Source: Cyclobacterium roseum | GTDB taxonomy: Bacteria; Bacteroidota; Bacteroidia; Cytophagales; Cyclobacteriaceae | Direction: 5' to 3' | DNA: 64,000 nucleotides | Assembly (NCBI RefSeq): GCF_010119225.1 | Contig: NZ_WNKF01000018.1 | Coordinates: 44,942 to 108,941 of the forward strand | In this document: one piece after another, positions 19,175 to 28,856 of the stretch | Layout: each line of letters opens with the position of its first letter | Position numbering within the stretch: the first letter of the stretch is position 1 | The notes under the pieces: generated by a model | Seen by the model: the letters and a program-made list of their open reading frames with translations, nothing else | Database searches by the model: none | What the model was told of the DNA's origin: nothing | Program-made: the position numbers and the translations under genes

Positions 19175-19257
19175 AATCAACGCTTATTTTTTCAAAAATG
19201 CATTTTTTTTCAAGGCCTCACAACCGTGAGTATGCATTTATTGGTTAATTTTAACTT

Positions 19258-19902
19258 ATGGAAATTTATGATAAAGCCACTGCCCCCCTTATTGCTAAAA
19301 AGCTTTTGGAAATAAAGGCCATTAAACTTTCTCCTAAGAAACCTTTTTCCTGGGCATCTGGATGGAAATCACCTATTTACTGCGACAACCGATTGTCGTT
19401 ATCCTATCCGGAAGTTCGTAGTCTTATTCAGGAAAAATTAACGAAAGCCATTCAGACTCATTTTTTGAATGTAGAAGCCGTTGCGGGTGTCGCCACTGCC
19501 GGTATTCCACAGGGTGTTTTGATAGCAGACAAACTGAACCTTCCCTTTGTTTACGTGCGTTCCAAACCAAAAGGTCATGGCATGGAAAACATGATTGAAG
19601 GAAAAATTACCCCGGGGCAAAAAGTAGTCGTTGTGGAAGACCTGGTATCCACGGGGGGAAGTTCGCTTAAAGCGGTACAGGATCTGCGAAACGCAGGATT
19701 TGAAGTACTGGGAATGGTGGCGATTTTTACCTACGGCTTCGATATAGCAGCTCAAAACTTTGCCAAAGAAAAGGTGAAATTGGTATGCCTTTCCGACTAT
19801 GCCTCCATGTTGCCGCAAGCATTGGAACAAGGATACGTCTCCACCGAAGACATGTCCGCCCTGGACAGCTGGCGAAACGAACCGGATACCTGGCCGAAAT
19901 AA
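19258..19902 (+). CDS. pyrE: Orotate phosphoribosyltransferase
   Basis: A 214-residue type I phosphoribosyltransferase. The PRPP-binding motif VVVVEDLVSTGGSS is complete, with the N-terminal hood (SWASGWKSPIYCDNRLSLSYP) and the flexible loop YVRSKPKGHG. It makes orotidine 5'-phosphate in de novo pyrimidine synthesis. It is divergent from the NUDIX gene; a CTCAC/GTGAG inverted repeat sits at 19217-19230 in the intergenic region. Confidence 0.96.
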   Translation: MEIYDKATAPLIAKKLLEIKAIKLSPKKPFSWASGWKSPIYCDNRLSLSYPEVRSLIQEKLTKAIQTHFLNVEAVAGVATAGIPQGVLIADKLNLPFVYVRSKPKGHGMENMIEGKITPGQKVVVVEDLVSTGGSSLKAVQDLRNAGFEVLGMVAIFTYGFDIAAQNFAKEKVKLVCLSDYASMLPQALEQGYVSTEDMSALDSWRNEPDTWPK

Positions 19903-20047
19903 AACTGATAATTACTCATTAACAGGGATAAATCTAACGAAATCGTTGCCTATTTTTCAGCAATCAGATGCGCCGGGAATGTTGCCTGGTGCTAAGGAGG
20001 CTTTCCCAACGAACCGGTTGCCTACAATTGTTTTAGGCTGATTAAGC

Positions 20048-20827
20048 TCACTTTTTATTGGTCACTTTTTCCATTACCCCCATCCCAAAGAGAGCGAAAT
20101 CATATTTGACAGGGTCTTCCGGGTCAAATTTTCTCAAATTGCGTGTCAACTCCAGGGCCGTTTGCCAATCGGTTGCTTTCCTATGGATCAGCCCGAGGGA
20201 ACGTCCTACCCTGTCTACGTGGAGATCACAGGGGCAAACAAGCTGTGCGGGTGAGAGGCGGTTCCAAATGCCAAAATCCACTCCACAGTCATCCTTTCTC
20301 ACCATCCACCGTAAGAACATGTTTATCCGCTTGCAGGCGGCCTTTCGCTTTGGCGTGGCCACATGTTTCCGGGTTCGGTGAGGAGCGTGAGCGGCATCAA
20401 AGAATAATTCGTGAAAGTTTCCTAAAAGCCGCTCCATAATATCCACTTCCCCTGTCCATCCCGGGGTAAAGGCGGTTTCCAGACTTTCGTGTTGCCGGTA
20501 GTGCCGGGACAAAAAATCAATAAAATACAGGGTATCCAGGTCGTTAAACGTTCGGTGTTTGAATTTCAAAAATGGCTTCAGATCGCTTGGCGTATGGTGG
20601 CAGAGAAAGTCATGGGGACAATTATCCATCATCGCCATGAGCTCCAGGCTTTTATTGATGATGGTCTTTCGTTGTCCCCAAGCCAGTGTGGCGGCAAAAA
20701 AACCAGAAATTTCGATGTCTTGTTTTTTTGCAAACCGATGGGGTACGGATATGGGGTCGTCTTCAATAAAATCGGGGCGGTTATACAAGCTTACCTTTTC
20801 TTCCAGAAATCGTTTCAGATCTTTCAT
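20048..20827 (-). CDS. TIGR02757 family (DUF2400) protein
   Basis: A 259-residue protein of the TIGR02757 family, all-helical with features of the HhH-GPD (DNA glycosylase) superfamily seen in the region RINMFLRWMVRKDDCGVDFG and LVCPCDLHVDRVGRSLGL. Its role is unknown; the family is nearly confined to Bacteroidota and some Spirochaetes. The ATG at 20827 overlaps the stop of the upstream gene by one base (TGATG), so translation is coupled to it. Confidence 0.85.
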   Translation of the reverse strand: MKDLKRFLEEKVSLYNRPDFIEDDPISVPHRFAKKQDIEISGFFAATLAWGQRKTIINKSLELMAMMDNCPHDFLCHHTPSDLKPFLKFKHRTFNDLDTLYFIDFLSRHYRQHESLETAFTPGWTGEVDIMERLLGNFHELFFDAAHAPHRTRKHVATPKRKAACKRINMFLRWMVRKDDCGVDFGIWNRLSPAQLVCPCDLHVDRVGRSLGLIHRKATDWQTALELTRNLRKFDPEDPVKYDFALFGMGVMEKVTNKK

Positions 20828-21381
20828 CAGGTCAGTGCCACTTCCATCTCGCCACCCTGGGTTCCATCAAACCATTTTAAGTAGACAATGTCATCCCGCT
20901 TATCAGAAAGGTGCCAATCAAAGCACTTGATATGCGCTAATTTAACCAGTTTATCCGCTTCCGGCTGGTACAGGCAAATATCAAAATCAGGTATTTGAGC
21001 CATTTCTGTGGTGTTCCACTTTTCCAAAAGCAAGCCTTCTTCCAATACAATCACTTTTTTTCCAAAAATAAAATCATCCATCACGGAGGGTATTCCATCT
21101 TTTCTCCTGAACTGATAGCATTCCGGCCCAAAAATAATCTGCTTATACAGCTTCCCTTCAATCAGCTCCGACTCGGGGGATAGCTGCTTCCATTCGGACT
21201 TATTTTCCATCTCGGGTGAGGAGGTGCTAAATCTGGCCAGAAGGGTAGATATAAATGAAAAAAAGTAGGTGACTCCAATGAATATTATACCAAAGGTAGC
21301 CAAAACCGGATAGGTTAAAACAAAGATGGCATTCCAAATGAACTTGAAAAACCTATGAAAGAAATGTTCGATTGTGTTCAT
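20827..21381 (-). CDS. Conserved protein with N-terminal membrane helices
   Basis: A 184-residue protein. Two adjoining hydrophobic helices occupy about residues 12-45 (FKFIWNAIFVLTYPVLATFG and onward), followed by a cytoplasmic beta-rich domain of about 120 residues with the conserved block VLEEGLLLEKWNTTEMAQIPDFDICLY. It is paired with the TIGR02757 gene (one-base overlap). I do not recognise a named family. Confidence 0.7.
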   Translation of the reverse strand: MNTIEHFFHRFFKFIWNAIFVLTYPVLATFGIIFIGVTYFFSFISTLLARFSTSSPEMENKSEWKQLSPESELIEGKLYKQIIFGPECYQFRRKDGIPSVMDDFIFGKKVIVLEEGLLLEKWNTTEMAQIPDFDICLYQPEADKLVKLAHIKCFDWHLSDKRDDIVYLKWFDGTQGGEMEVALT

Positions 21382-21500
21382 GCATTGCCAAAGACGGAAA
21401 CAAAATTAAAGTAAATAGGGCAAACAAACAAAAATACCCACAAGGGTCATAAAATTGGCCACCAACTGGGTTCCGATCACACATTCTCGACTGATTTACC

Positions 21501-21508
21501 TACCTTTG
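21501..21508 (+). promoter_or_regulatory. Bacteroidota -7 promoter element for prfC
   Basis: TACCTTTG matches TAnnTTTG, 23 bp before the prfC ATG. The -33 region is only weakly matched. Confidence 0.45.
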
Positions 21509-21531
21509 CAGCCTGAAAACACCTTTGCCCC

Positions 21532-23112
21532 ATGAGTTTGATTCAAGAGATTGCAAAAAGAAAAACCTTTGGTATCATCGCACACCCCGATGCAGGAAAA
21601 ACCACCCTCACAGAAAAAATGCTGCTTTTTGGAGGAGCGATAAAAACGGCAGGTGCTGTAAAATCCAATAAAATCGATACGGCTACCAAATCCGATTGGA
21701 TGGAAATTGAAAAACAGCGGGGAATATCAGTGGCAACCTCAGTGATGGGTTTTGAATACAAAGGACAAAAAATAAACTTATTAGATACACCCGGTCACCA
21801 GGACTTTGCGGAGGACACCTATCGGACCCTCACCGCAGTGGACTCCGTCATCATGGTCATTGACTGTGTCAAGGGGGTGGAGATACAGACGGAAAAATTA
21901 ATGGAAGTCTGCCGGATGAGAAATACGCCGGTCATTTGTTTCATCAATAAGCTGGACCGGGAAGGACAGGACCCCTACGACCTGTTGGATGAGGTGGAGC
22001 AAAAATTAAATATCAAGGTGCGACCCCTTTCCTGGCCCATTTCCATGGGTAAATCTTTTAAGGGCGTTTACAATCTCTACGACAAGCAACTAAACCTATT
22101 CACCCCTAGCCAGCGAAAAGTAAGTGATGACCGAATCATCATAGAAGACCTTAGTGATACCCAGTTGGACGAAATAATTGGCAGTAACCTGGCGGAGCAA
22201 TTGCGGGAAGACGTCGAATTAATTGAGGGAGTTTATCCTGATTTTGACCCCAAGGAATACCTGGAAGGCAAGGTTGCGCCCGTCTTTTTCGGCTCTGCGG
22301 TCAATAATTTCGGTGTACAGGAAATGCTGGATACCTTTATTAAAATCGCTCCCGGGCCCAAAAGTCGGGTAACGGAGGAAAGAGAAGTAAAACCGGATGA
22401 AGATCACTTTAGCGGGTTTATCTTTAAAATCCATGCCAATATGGACCCCAAACACCGTAACCGAATCGCTTTTTTAAGAATTTGCTCGGGAAGGTTTGAA
22501 CGTAACAAGCCCTATAACCACGTAAAAGGAACCAAAGCCCTGCGCTTTTCAAATGTGACTTCCTTTATGGCACAGGACAAGGAAATCATAGAGGAGGCAT
22601 TCCCAGGGGATATTGTCGGGCTTTACGACACCGGCAACCTGAAAATAGGTGATTCCCTTACGGATGGCGAAACATTACAATTTAAGGGAATTCCCAGTTT
22701 CTCTCCGGAAATTTTCCGGGAAGTGGTGAATAAAGATGCCATGAAAACCAAGCAACTGGACAAAGGTCTGCAGCAATTAATGGAGGAAGGTGTGGCACAA
22801 TTGTTTACCTTTGAAATCGGTGCCCGGAAAGTAGTAGGTACCGTTGGTCAACTCCAGTTTGAAGTCATCCAGTTCAGGCTCAAGAACGAATACAATGCCA
22901 CGGCGGATTTTGTACCCATGAACCTGTACAAAGCCTGCTGGATCCATAGTAGCGATAAAAAGAAATTGGATGAATTTGTACGATCCAAACAACGGCATAT
23001 TGCCCGGGATAAAGATGGGAAATTGGTATTTATGGCCGAAAGTAAGGCCTGGCTACAAATGGTTCAGGATAATTTTCCGGATATCGAATTTCATTACACT
23101 TCCGAATACTAA
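21532..23112 (+). CDS. prfC: Peptide chain release factor 3
   Basis: A 526-residue translational GTPase. G1 is AHPDAGKT (17-24), G3 is [12 protein letters not shown]4 is INKLDREG, and the RF3-specific DRIIIEDL and [12 protein letters not shown] segments are present. RF3 recycles class I release factors from the ribosome and also takes part in post-peptidyl-transfer quality control. Full length; the start is conserved and preceded by a promoter element. Confidence 0.95.
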   Translation: MSLIQEIAKRKTFGIIAHPDAGKTTLTEKMLLFGGAIKTAGAVKSNKIDTATKSDWMEIEKQRGISVATSVMGFEYKGQKINLLDTPGHQDFAEDTYRTLTAVDSVIMVIDCVKGVEIQTEKLMEVCRMRNTPVICFINKLDREGQDPYDLLDEVEQKLNIKVRPLSWPISMGKSFKGVYNLYDKQLNLFTPSQRKVSDDRIIIEDLSDTQLDEIIGSNLAEQLREDVELIEGVYPDFDPKEYLEGKVAPVFFGSAVNNFGVQEMLDTFIKIAPGPKSRVTEEREVKPDEDHFSGFIFKIHANMDPKHRNRIAFLRICSGRFERNKPYNHVKGTKALRFSNVTSFMAQDKEIIEEAFPGDIVGLYDTGNLKIGDSLTDGETLQFKGIPSFSPEIFREVVNKDAMKTKQLDKGLQQLMEEGVAQLFTFEIGARKVVGTVGQLQFEVIQFRLKNEYNATADFVPMNLYKACWIHSSDKKKLDEFVRSKQRHIARDKDGKLVFMAESKAWLQMVQDNFPDIEFHYTSEY

Positions 23113-23129
23113 TCAAACGGCCCACTATC

Positions 23130-23861
23130 ATGAAAAAACCATTCAATGTAATTTTTGAGGACAATCACCTCCTGGTAGTCAATAAGTCCGCTGGGGTGTT
23201 GGTACAAGGAGATAAAACCGGAGACAAGACACTAACGGATTATTGCAAGGACTACATCGCTAAAAAATACAACAAGCCAGGAGCTGTCTTTTTACACCCG
23301 GTTCACCGTCTAGATCGACCTGTAAGTGGCATCGTGGTTTTTGCCCGTACTTCCAAGGCCCTGGAACGCATGACAGCCCTCTTCAGAAAAAGAGAAGTAC
23401 ACAAAGTATATTGGGCCGTAGTCAAAAGAAAGCCATCCGAGGAAATGGCCAAACTGACTCATTGGCTGGTAAAGGACAGTGAAAAAAACCTGTCAAAGGC
23501 TTACGATAAGGAAGTACCTGATGCCAAGAAATCCGAACTAGGCTATAAAAGAATGGGTAAATTAAATGACCACTGGCTGGTAGAACTTCGCCCGCAAACC
23601 GGCCGTCCCCATCAGTTGCGCGTCCAATTAGCCGCCATAGGATGCCCCATAAGAGGAGATGTCAAGTATGGTTTTGCCAAACCGAATCCCGATGGAAGTA
23701 TAAACCTACACGCCTTTCACCTGGTTTTTGTTCACCCTATCAAAAAAGAAAAACTATTTCTCAGAGCCGCGCTTCCGGAGGAGTCCTTTTGGGAACAGTT
23801 TTTGGAGTTTGAGCAGCTAAAGACCGGGGACCGCCATCTGGATCAGACTTTTAGTGGTTAA
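23130..23861 (+). CDS. RluA-type pseudouridine synthase
   Basis: A 243-residue protein. The active-site motif HRLDRPVSG contains the catalytic Asp62, and the second motif ELRPQTGRPHQLRVQLAAIG is intact. There is no S4 domain, as in the short RluA-like proteins that target tRNA or 23S rRNA. The precise uridine cannot be assigned. It lies 17 bp after prfC and is likely co-transcribed with it. Confidence 0.9.
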   Translation: MKKPFNVIFEDNHLLVVNKSAGVLVQGDKTGDKTLTDYCKDYIAKKYNKPGAVFLHPVHRLDRPVSGIVVFARTSKALERMTALFRKREVHKVYWAVVKRKPSEEMAKLTHWLVKDSEKNLSKAYDKEVPDAKKSELGYKRMGKLNDHWLVELRPQTGRPHQLRVQLAAIGCPIRGDVKYGFAKPNPDGSINLHAFHLVFVHPIKKEKLFLRAALPEESFWEQFLEFEQLKTGDRHLDQTFSG

Positions 23862-23887
23862 TAAGGTGGCCCATTAAATAATTTCTT

Positions 23888-24742
23888 ATGCTAAAGCGAT
23901 TCATACTATGCATTTATTTTTTCCTGGTGGCAGTTTCTGCTTTTTCACAGGATGAAGGGGTCTTTTGGAAGATATCCGGCAAGGACCTGGAAACCTCCTC
24001 TTACCTTTTTGGCACCATCCATATAATGTGTGAAGACGATTTTCAAATTAGTCAGCAGGTAAGCAAGCGACTCGGGATTGCGGATGCCTTGGTCATGGAG
24101 GTAGATTTGGATGACCCTGCACTTTATGGGAACATGATGGAAAACATGTACAATGAAGACGGTCAGAAGATCACGGATTTTCTGTCGGAAACCGAGTACG
24201 AGAAAATCCGAAATTTTCTTAAAGAAAGAACCGGAATGGATATGGACCAAATGCAACGCATGCGGCCTATGATATTGATGTCTTTAATTTACCCCAACTT
24301 GCTCGAATGTGAAACCATGGCGTTTGAAAGCGAACTGATGAAGTTGGCCAAAGCTGAAAACATTTCGGTACTCGGCCTGGAATCGGTGGATGAGCAACTG
24401 GCTTTTTTTGAGCAGATCCCATTAAAGGAGCAGTACCGAAGTTTTTTTAATTACACCGAAAATCTGGAACAAGGAAAAGAAGAGTTTCGAAAACTTCTGT
24501 CTAGCTACCGGGAAGAGGACATAGCGCAATTATTGGAATTGGTCACCGAAAGCCCTGAATATATGGATTACAAAGAAGTCCTGGTCGATAAGAGAAATGA
24601 AAACTGGATCAAGACCATGGGTGCCATGATGCAAAAGGGAACCATGTTTTTTGCGGTGGGTGCCGGACATTTGGCCGGAGAAAAGGGACTGATCCGCTTG
24701 CTTAAAAAAGAAGGGTACTTACTGGAGCGTGTTTACCTATAG
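23888..24742 (+). CDS. TraB/GumN family exported protein
   Basis: A 284-residue protein with a signal peptide ending near residue 20 (SAFS). The TraB/PrgY/GumN fold is recognised by the N-terminal YLFGTIHIM, the central GLESVDEQLAFFEQIP and the C-terminal GAGHLAGEKGLIRLLKKEGY. These conserved histidines resemble a metalloprotease-like (Tiki) site, but catalysis is unproven for bacterial members. Confidence 0.88.
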   Translation: MLKRFILCIYFFLVAVSAFSQDEGVFWKISGKDLETSSYLFGTIHIMCEDDFQISQQVSKRLGIADALVMEVDLDDPALYGNMMENMYNEDGQKITDFLSETEYEKIRNFLKERTGMDMDQMQRMRPMILMSLIYPNLLECETMAFESELMKLAKAENISVLGLESVDEQLAFFEQIPLKEQYRSFFNYTENLEQGKEEFRKLLSSYREEDIAQLLELVTESPEYMDYKEVLVDKRNENWIKTMGAMMQKGTMFFAVGAGHLAGEKGLIRLLKKEGYLLERVYL

Positions 24743-24760
24743 CGATCGATTAGCCATGCT

Positions 24761-25459
24761 TTACCGCTTAAAAAACGAATAAATCCCCCAAAGGCTAATT
24801 ACCAACAAAAGACCAATTGCCGGATAGTGCCAGGAATAGGTACCGGAGGCCAGGGCCTGTTGGATGCTACTGGCAAGGGTTCCCGTAAAAAAGGCCAGAA
24901 AAGTTCTTGGCAGCATTCCCAATAAACCGAACCAGACCACCCGCTGAAGCCCGCTACCCAGCAAAGCAAAAATCAGGTTGGAAATGGCAAAGGGAACCAC
25001 GGGGCTAATCCGGACAAAAAACACCAGTTTGCCCATTTGATCCTTTTTACGCTCGATGATATCTTTTGCTTTTGGATAGGGTTTCAGTAAATGCTGCAAG
25101 CTATCCTTGTTTAAGAATCTCCCCCCAAGATACCCCAAAACACTGGCAAGGCTGTAAGCCAGCACCAACAACAGAAATGCCTGCCAGCCAAAAAGGAATC
25201 CGCTGAGTATAGCAAACAAGGTGGTGGGTATCAAGGCCAGCCCCATCAGGAGTGCGCCGGCGATTCCATACAATAATGCGGTATCAGCTGCCCACAAAGA
25301 CGGAATGAAAAACTCCCCCCAATTCTCATACAGCCAATGTACGATCAGCACACTTCCCAGGGAAGGGACCGTAGCTGTCCATAAAAAAGCAAGCAGCACC
25401 CAGGGGTTTCTACGATAGATAACGGTCAATTGCTTGAAAATAGTGGGTTTTTTATTCAT
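24761..25459 (-). CDS. TVP38/TMEM64 family membrane protein
   Basis: A 232-residue polytopic membrane protein. The SNARE-associated (VTT) domain is recognised by IPTTLFAILSGFLFGW in the second helix pair, LGGRFLNKDSL, and VRISPVVPFAISNLIFALLG, with a glycine-rich helix after. DedA/VTT proteins are thought to act in lipid flipping and membrane homeostasis. It is divergent from the PLP enzyme gene. Confidence 0.88.
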   Translation of the reverse strand: MNKKPTIFKQLTVIYRRNPWVLLAFLWTATVPSLGSVLIVHWLYENWGEFFIPSLWAADTALLYGIAGALLMGLALIPTTLFAILSGFLFGWQAFLLLVLAYSLASVLGYLGGRFLNKDSLQHLLKPYPKAKDIIERKKDQMGKLVFFVRISPVVPFAISNLIFALLGSGLQRVVWFGLLGMLPRTFLAFFTGTLASSIQQALASGTYSWHYPAIGLLLVISLWGIYSFFKR

Positions 25460-25567
25460 CTTTGGGCAAAGCTAAAAATAATACCAACTTTAATTCAATC
25501 CAACTGGAGCTTATACACCTTCGGGACAGAAATAAGTGCCAGCAAATTGGAAAATCATTCGCTACTT

Positions 25568-26713
25568 ATGAAATTTGGAACCAAAGCCATTCATGCAGGT
25601 ATTGAGCCTGATCCCAGTACCGGGGCGATCATGACCCCAATCTTTCAGACTTCCACCTACGTTCAAAAATCTCCGGGCGACCATCAGGGGTATGAATATT
25701 CCAGAACCCAAAACCCGACCCGAAAAGCATTGGAAAACAATCTGGCTGCACTGGAGAACGGCAAGCATGGCCTGTGCTTTTCCTCAGGTATGGCAGCAAT
25801 AGATGCTGTTCTTAAACTTCTCAAACCGGGAGACGAGGTCATCAGCACCAATGATTTGTATGGAGGAACCTACCGGATTTTTACAAAGATATTTTCCAAC
25901 TACGGCATCCGCTTCCATTTTGTCAATATGGAAGACATGGAGCAGGTCAAACCGCTCATTAATAAAAACACCCGGCTGATCTGGGCCGAAACGCCTACCA
26001 ATCCCATGATGAACATCATTGACATCAAGGCGTTGGCAGCAATCGCCAAAAATCACGGTATCCTATTTGGGGTCGACAATACCTTTGCCACTCCTTTCCT
26101 TCAGAACCCGCTGGATCAAGGTGCAGACCTGGTCATGCATTCGGTCACCAAGTACCTGGCCGGACACTCGGATGTCATCATGGGGGCCCTTGTGGTAAAA
26201 GACAGTCAATTAGCAGAAAAGCTGGCCTTTATTCAGAATTCCTGCGGAGGGGTACCTGGACCACAGGATTGTTTTCTGGTCCTAAGAGGCATCAAGACCC
26301 TGCACCTGCGCATGGAACGGCACAGTCAAAATGGAAAAACCATTGCTGCCTACCTTAAAAATCACCCCAAAATAGACAATGTCTACTGGCCGGGCTTTGA
26401 AGATCATCCCAACCATGCCACCGCTAAAAGACAAATGCGGGATTTTGGAGGCATGGTCTCCTTCACCTTAAAAAACAATCGGATAGCCGATGCCATCAAG
26501 GTGCTCGAAAGTTTTAAAGTCTTTGTGCTGGCAGAATCGTTGGGTGGAGTCGAGTCGCTATGCGGGCACCCGGCCACCATGACTCATGCCAGCATTCCAA
26601 AAGAAGAGCGCGAAAAGGTGGGACTATCGGATTCGTTGATCCGGTTAAGTGTGGGAATAGAAGATGCCGAAGACCTGAAAAATGACATCGCCCAGGCCCT
26701 GGATACCATCTAA
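25568..26713 (+). CDS. Cys/Met metabolism PLP enzyme (cystathionine gamma-synthase/lyase)
   Basis: The ATG at 25568 (MKFGTKAIHAG) is the family N-terminus; a longer in-frame extension to 25430 would overlap the divergent TVP38 gene. The protein has 381 residues, with PLP lysine K195 in HSVTKYLAGHSD and the C-terminal SLGGVESLCGHPATMTH substrate region. It is in the gamma family, and sequence alone does not separate cystathionine gamma-synthase from gamma-lyase. No other Met genes are adjacent. Confidence 0.9.
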   Translation: MKFGTKAIHAGIEPDPSTGAIMTPIFQTSTYVQKSPGDHQGYEYSRTQNPTRKALENNLAALENGKHGLCFSSGMAAIDAVLKLLKPGDEVISTNDLYGGTYRIFTKIFSNYGIRFHFVNMEDMEQVKPLINKNTRLIWAETPTNPMMNIIDIKALAAIAKNHGILFGVDNTFATPFLQNPLDQGADLVMHSVTKYLAGHSDVIMGALVVKDSQLAEKLAFIQNSCGGVPGPQDCFLVLRGIKTLHLRMERHSQNGKTIAAYLKNHPKIDNVYWPGFEDHPNHATAKRQMRDFGGMVSFTLKNNRIADAIKVLESFKVFVLAESLGGVESLCGHPATMTHASIPKEEREKVGLSDSLIRLSVGIEDAEDLKNDIAQALDTI

Positions 26714-26717
26714 GGGA

Positions 26718-27551
26718 TTAATGGAGCATTTTGGTGAATAATTCGCGACACCTTTCCGCTACGGATTGCGTGATTTCCTGATGGGCATTTTGAACCTGAG
26801 TAAGTACCAACTGGTATTTTTTACTTACCTTTTCTTTCTGTCCGAGGAAACTACCCAAATGCTGTAGCAGCAACTGACTTCTTTGCCAGCTTTCCATTTG
26901 TTGAGACAATTCGTTGATTTGTAGGTGTACTTTGTCGGTAAAAATGGTGTTTAACCCAATACTTAAACGAATTTTTTCCAAGGCAGTAACCCTTTTTAAA
27001 CCGTTGAAAATTTCATAAAGGGTTTGAGGATCCAGCCTTGATTTGGTGTCAAAATAAAAAAAATCAACCTCTTCGTTGATGATTTGGGTGGTAGCGGTAT
27101 TGATAGTCAGTACCGACAAGCCTTCTGAATAATGTCTGACTTGATGGTAAAGGTCTTCCCAGTCCTTCAAGGTTATGGACAGTATGATTTCGTAAACCTG
27201 GGTATATACCTCCTTTTTATTTTGGGCGATCTGTTTCTCATAATCCCCATAATCGGCCCTTTTTTCTCCGAAATAAGTATCAAATCCCTCCGCTATCAAA
27301 CGGATATGGTGTACCTTACGCAGGTTTTTATTTAAATACTTGAATGGCGTGAAGGCCCGGGCTACTTGTTGCTTATTCTCAAAATGAACCTTTTCTAAAA
27401 CCTGCAAAAACAACTTGAAAAAGAATAGCTCCTCCTGTAAATCCAGTGCCTTCCTGGACTTAATCTTTTTTGACAATTCACCAAAAACCGACTTACCGGC
27501 ATCAAAGTGCCTGTCGAAAACCTGCATAATGAATGGTAAGGTAGATTCCAT
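26718..27551 (-). CDS. All-helical protein of unknown function
   Basis: A 277-residue, highly helical protein with repeated long helices rich in K, E, Q and L. The segment FKYLNKNLRKVHHIRLIAEG has the basic-and-histidine character of CHAD domains, which bind polyphosphate, but the match is too weak to assert. It starts 2 bp after the Smr-domain gene and is in the same operon, which ties it to DNA or RNA transactions by context only. Confidence 0.6.
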   Translation of the reverse strand: MESTLPFIMQVFDRHFDAGKSVFGELSKKIKSRKALDLQEELFFFKLFLQVLEKVHFENKQQVARAFTPFKYLNKNLRKVHHIRLIAEGFDTYFGEKRADYGDYEKQIAQNKKEVYTQVYEIILSITLKDWEDLYHQVRHYSEGLSVLTINTATTQIINEEVDFFYFDTKSRLDPQTLYEIFNGLKRVTALEKIRLSIGLNTIFTDKVHLQINELSQQMESWQRSQLLLQHLGSFLGQKEKVSKKYQLVLTQVQNAHQEITQSVAERCRELFTKMLH

Positions 27552-27553
27552 CG

Positions 27554-28519
27554 TTATTCATGAATTTTAACAGCGGTTGCACCATAGCCAAAATTTGTTT
27601 TCTGGCTATCTTTAAAATATTTTATCCCTTTCATCTGGCTCAGGTAACGGTGAATTTCCTTTCGAAGCACCCCATTCCCTATCCCGTGAATAAACGTAAT
27701 TTCATCCATCCCGGAGGCAATGGCATCGTTCAAATTCTTTTCAAAAACTGCCAACTGCAACTGTACCATTTCCCCATTACTCATCAAATCGTGATCCTTC
27801 GTAAGTTTTTCGATGTGAAGGTCAATGGATGCGGCCGGTCGGCTTACCTTCCTTGCTGGAAAGGTACTGGCATCGGTTGGATTCAGTTCTTCATTCAACT
27901 TTTTGACATCCAGTAGTTTTTCCTGCTCATTCAATTTAAAAAAATAAGCCTCTTTTTCAATCAAAGGTGCCTTTCCCTTGTGTTTAAAAAAGGCACTGGC
28001 TTTGAATTTCACTTTTCTTTCAATGGGTTTTGGGCTGGCCTCGACCTGTTTATTCAAAGGCACCATTAGGAATTTTAAGGGAGGCCATTGTTCAAAATCC
28101 CGAATCATTTTTTCAGCTACCTTCGTGGAGCTACCAGGCTGCAATACGCCTGCTGCCACATTTTTTGAGGCTTCCCCTTGTAGCTCATCCACCGAAAAAA
28201 GGTACTCTTTTTTTGTCGTATTGATGAGCAGGACATCATGAACCTGATCGTTATAGGGTACATAAGCTAAAAAAAACCCGCCTTTGTGAACGTTTTCTAT
28301 TGGTTTGGGCCTGTTTTCTCCAGTATAAATAGCGCCGGATGAGGAAGGTGTGTCAAAATATTCTTTTTCTGCTTTGTCAATGACGACCACTTCCGATTTC
28401 ATGGCTGGAATCCGAAAACCGTCTTCGATTTCAATTTCCACCTGTCCACCGGACGAAAGCCTGGTAATGACACCCTCTTCTTTTCCATGAAGCAATCTGA
28501 CCCTATCCCCTATATTCAT
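27554..28519 (-). CDS. DUF2027 and Smr domain protein
   Basis: A 321-residue protein with an N-terminal DUF2027 region (about 1-200) beginning MNIGDRVRLLHGKEEGVITRL, a central linker, and a C-terminal Smr domain: IDLHIEKL, then EITFIHGIGNGVLRKEIHRYL, and NFGYGATAVKI. Smr domains are small endonucleases acting on branched nucleic acid or mRNA at stalled ribosomes. The N-terminal domain is Bacteroidota-specific. This is a second Smr-type gene besides mutS2 in the window. Confidence 0.87.
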   Translation of the reverse strand: MNIGDRVRLLHGKEEGVITRLSSGGQVEIEIEDGFRIPAMKSEVVVIDKAEKEYFDTPSSSGAIYTGENRPKPIENVHKGGFFLAYVPYNDQVHDVLLINTTKKEYLFSVDELQGEASKNVAAGVLQPGSSTKVAEKMIRDFEQWPPLKFLMVPLNKQVEASPKPIERKVKFKASAFFKHKGKAPLIEKEAYFFKLNEQEKLLDVKKLNEELNPTDASTFPARKVSRPAASIDLHIEKLTKDHDLMSNGEMVQLQLAVFEKNLNDAIASGMDEITFIHGIGNGVLRKEIHRYLSQMKGIKYFKDSQKTNFGYGATAVKIHE

Positions 28520-28662
28520 AGCCTAAAATTACCAAATAGAAAGGGGAAAAGCACCATTATTTCGCAATCCCTATCAAAAATCAGTCAGTGCGCAGAAAAG
28601 TGTCCGCAGCCGTTAAAAAATACCAAAATGGTTTTTCCAAATAACTATATTCGCAGCGGCTA

Positions 28663-28716
28663 GTATATGCGTAGCGGGACCGTTCAGGAAGCTAGGCACT
28701 ATACCCAATGTTAGGC
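28663..28716. repeat. Imperfect inverted repeat followed by GTTAGGC
   Basis: GTATATGCGTAGC (28663-28675) and GCTAGGCACTATAC (28691-28704) are imperfect inverted repeats separated by 15 bp. Immediately after comes GTTAGGC (28710-28716), which matches the GTTRRRY core of integron attC sites. It is the outermost of a set of such palindromes around the accessory genes. Interpretation as a cassette recombination site is inference. Confidence 0.45.
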
Positions 28717-28754
28717 AATCGTGGTTTCTTTTCTTCCGTCCTTGCGTGGAGAAA

Positions 28755-28837
28755 GACACACTTATTGACATGTTTTGGATTGTGCGGTTGGCTTGAGCGG
28801 CTTGGCAATCCCGAAGGGTCGGGACAATTTGTGTGTG
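28755..28837. repeat. Imperfect palindrome just after the RhuM-like gene stop
   Basis: Outer arms GACACACTTATTGAC (28755-28769) and GACAATTTGTGTGTGGC (28823-28839) are inverted copies, with internal hairpins including CCCGA/TCGGG. The element begins about 20 bp after the stop of the RhuM gene and resembles a structured cassette attachment site. No function is shown. Confidence 0.45.
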
Positions 28838-28856
28838 GCTGAGAAGGGTAGGCTGT

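Noticed and set aside
19903..20047. Possible tRNA or structured RNA between pyrE and TIGR02757
   Set aside because: There is a GC-rich hairpin (GCGCCGGG/CCTGGTGC) but no T-loop GTTCGA or acceptor stem.
25430..25567. N-terminal extension of the Cys/Met PLP enzyme
   Set aside because: The family N-terminus is at ATG 25568; the extension overlaps the divergent TVP38 gene start.
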